Shown here: in pieces, positions 5,669 to 6,675 of the stretch
Position numbering within the stretch: the first letter of the stretch is position 1
How the letters are laid out: each line of letters begins with the position of its first letter
Source of the DNA: CAZFAT01 sp964517075
GTDB lineage: Bacteria > Acidobacteriota > Vicinamibacteria > Vicinamibacterales > SCN-69-37
DNA: 6,675 nt
Direction: 5' to 3'
Assembly: GCA_964517075.1 (NCBI GenBank)
Contig: CAZFAT010000180.1
Span: 1-6,675, forward strand
Notes under the pieces: model-generated
Told to the model about the DNA's origin: nothing
Databases searched by the model: none
Seen by the model: only the letters and a program-made list of their open reading frames with translations
Made by a program: the position numbers and the translations under genes

Positions 5669-6654
5669 ACGCGGACTCCCCCGAGACGTCCGTCGCCACG
5701 TCCTCGACCGACCACCTGCCCCTCGCGGGGGCACCGACGGATACCGGCTGGCCGGTGTGGCCGGCGCGGCCGAAGTTCCAGCACCGCTACGGCCCGCACC
5801 TGATCCTGTTCGGCCTGACGTTCTTCACAACCACGTTCGCGCAGAGCCTCTGGGCCTTCCTGATGACCGGCGGTCAGATCGGCCTGGCCGAGGCATTCAG
5901 CTGGGAGATCTTCCAGCACGGCCTCTGGTACTCGATCCCGCTCCTGACCATCCTGAGCGCGCACGAGTTCGGCCACTACTTCGCCTGTCGCCGCCACAAC
6001 GTGGACGCGACCCTCCCCTATTTTCTGCCCGCGCCGTTGCCCCTCACCGGCACGCTCGGGGCGGTGATCCGCATCAAGGAGCCATTCCCCTCGACGCTCG
6101 CGCTGTTCGACATCGGCGTCGCCGGTCCGATCGCCGGGTTCGTCGCGCTCGTGCCGTTCCTCTACTGGGGCATGTCCATGTCGGAGGTCGCGGTGCTCGA
6201 GACGTCGCGAGGCGTGATCTATTTCGGGGAGCCGCTGCTCTGGAAGGTGCTGGAGTACTGGCACTTCGGTCCGCTGGCCGAAGGCGCGGACGTGATGGTG
6301 CACCCGCTGGGGTTTGCCGCGTGGTGGGGCATGCTGGCGACGGCCCTAAACCTGCTGCCGTTCGGCCAGCTCGATGGCGGCCACATCATGTATGCCACGC
6401 TCGGCCGCCACGCGGCCTGGCTCTCGCGCCTCACGCTCCTCGCGGTCGTCCTCCTGACGTGGCAGTCGTCGAGCTGGGCGGCCATGGCCGTGATGATGAT
6501 CGTGATGGCGCTGTACTTCGGCTTTCGTCATCCGCGTGTGGTCAACGAAGAGCTCGCCGTGACCGGGCGGCGCACCCTCGTGGCCCTGGCAGCCGTCGTG
6601 ATCTTCGCGCTGTGTTTCACGCCGGTGCCGATTCAGGTGTTGGGAGTGGACTAG
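5665..6654 (+). CDS. M50-family site-2-type membrane zinc metalloprotease
   Basis: The 329-residue polytopic protein has the hallmarks of intramembrane M50 peptidases: HEFGH (100-104), where His100 and His104 bind zinc and Glu101 is catalytic, and NLLPFGQLDGGH (229-240), where Asp237 is the third zinc ligand. Hydrophobic segments lie at about 44-66, 88-105, 145-170, 216-236, 254-266, 270-288 and 303-321. The stretch after the first motif (LPYFLPAPLPLTGTLGAVI, 117-135) and FDIGVAGPIAGF (148-159) resembles the EGY-like/short site-2 protease group, without a PDZ domain. Such enzymes cut membrane-bound substrates; the substrate here is unknown. The only reasonable start is a GTG whose bases overlap the HU stop (GTGA), so it probably depends on HU translation. 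No anti-sigma factor or other obvious substrate is in view. Confidence 0.92.
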   Translation: MNADSPETSVATSSTDHLPLAGAPTDTGWPVWPARPKFQHRYGPHLILFGLTFFTTTFAQSLWAFLMTGGQIGLAEAFSWEIFQHGLWYSIPLLTILSAHEFGHYFACRRHNVDATLPYFLPAPLPLTGTLGAVIRIKEPFPSTLALFDIGVAGPIAGFVALVPFLYWGMSMSEVAVLETSRGVIYFGEPLLWKVLEYWHFGPLAEGADVMVHPLGFAAWWGMLATALNLLPFGQLDGGHIMYATLGRHAAWLSRLTLLAVVLLTWQSSSWAAMAVMMIVMALYFGFRHPRVVNEELAVTGRRTLVALAAVVIFALCFTPVPIQVLGVD

Positions 6655-6658
6655 ACAG

Positions 6659-6675
6659 TTCTCGGTTCTCGGTTG
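6659..6675. repeat. Tandem heptamer TTCTCGG at the right edge
   Basis: Two full copies of TTCTCGG (6659-6672) and the start of a third (TTG) begin four bases after the protease stop and run off the window. This looks like the edge of a simple intergenic tandem array; its length cannot be judged. Confidence 0.55.

Noticed and set aside
5656..6303. A 215-codon minus-strand frame opposite the protease
   Set aside because: It is antisense to the HExxH region of the M50 gene. It is highly charged without pattern and has no start signal.
1..6675. Mobile element, phage, CRISPR or defence system
   Set aside because: No transposase, integrase, terminal inverted repeat, spaced direct repeats or nuclease/toxin motif was found. 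The tRNA 3' end is followed by a terminator, not by an integrase or a repeated tRNA fragment.

Overview
The window is G+C-rich bacterial chromosome, about two-thirds G+C by eye. It holds six protein genes and one tRNA. Three features suggest Acidobacteriota, probably Vicinamibacteria-like: a Tat-exported sugar-isomerase-like protein, a secreted esterase-like hydrolase, and Gly/Ala/Arg/Pro-rich linkers after the signal peptides. This placement rests on style and remembered family resemblance, not on a marker-gene comparison. Myxococcota or Gemmatimonadota remain possible.

Left part (184-3041, minus strand) is a three-gene unit for exported proteins. In transcription order it encodes a COG4315/PF03640-type repeat protein, an alpha/beta hydrolase of the acetylxylan-esterase-like group, and a Tat-signal TIM-barrel protein of the xylose-isomerase-like/sugar phosphate isomerase-epimerase superfamily. 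The first two genes overlap by four bases (ATGA). The third follows after 33 bases. The likely theme is periplasmic or surface processing of acylated carbohydrates. The substrate is not visible.

Middle part (3151-5299, minus strand) is housekeeping. In transcription order it holds der (EngA, a double GTPase for 50S ribosome assembly), a small MerR-type regulator with a lysine-rich tail, tRNA-Pro(GGG) with encoded CCA, and a strong intrinsic terminator that separates this unit from the exported-protein genes.

Right part (5328-6654, plus strand) reads away from der. It holds an HU/IHF-family DNA-bending protein and, overlapping it by four bases (GTGA), a polytopic M50 site-2-type zinc metalloprotease. 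In the 87-base gap between der and the HU gene, the two predicted promoters use the same bases as their -35 elements on opposite strands, and der appears to be leaderless. The window ends in an intergenic heptamer repeat.

I see no phage, transposon, CRISPR or obvious defence system. The most notable points are the shared -35 divergent promoter, the HU-protease coupling, and the recurring low-complexity linkers in the three exported proteins.
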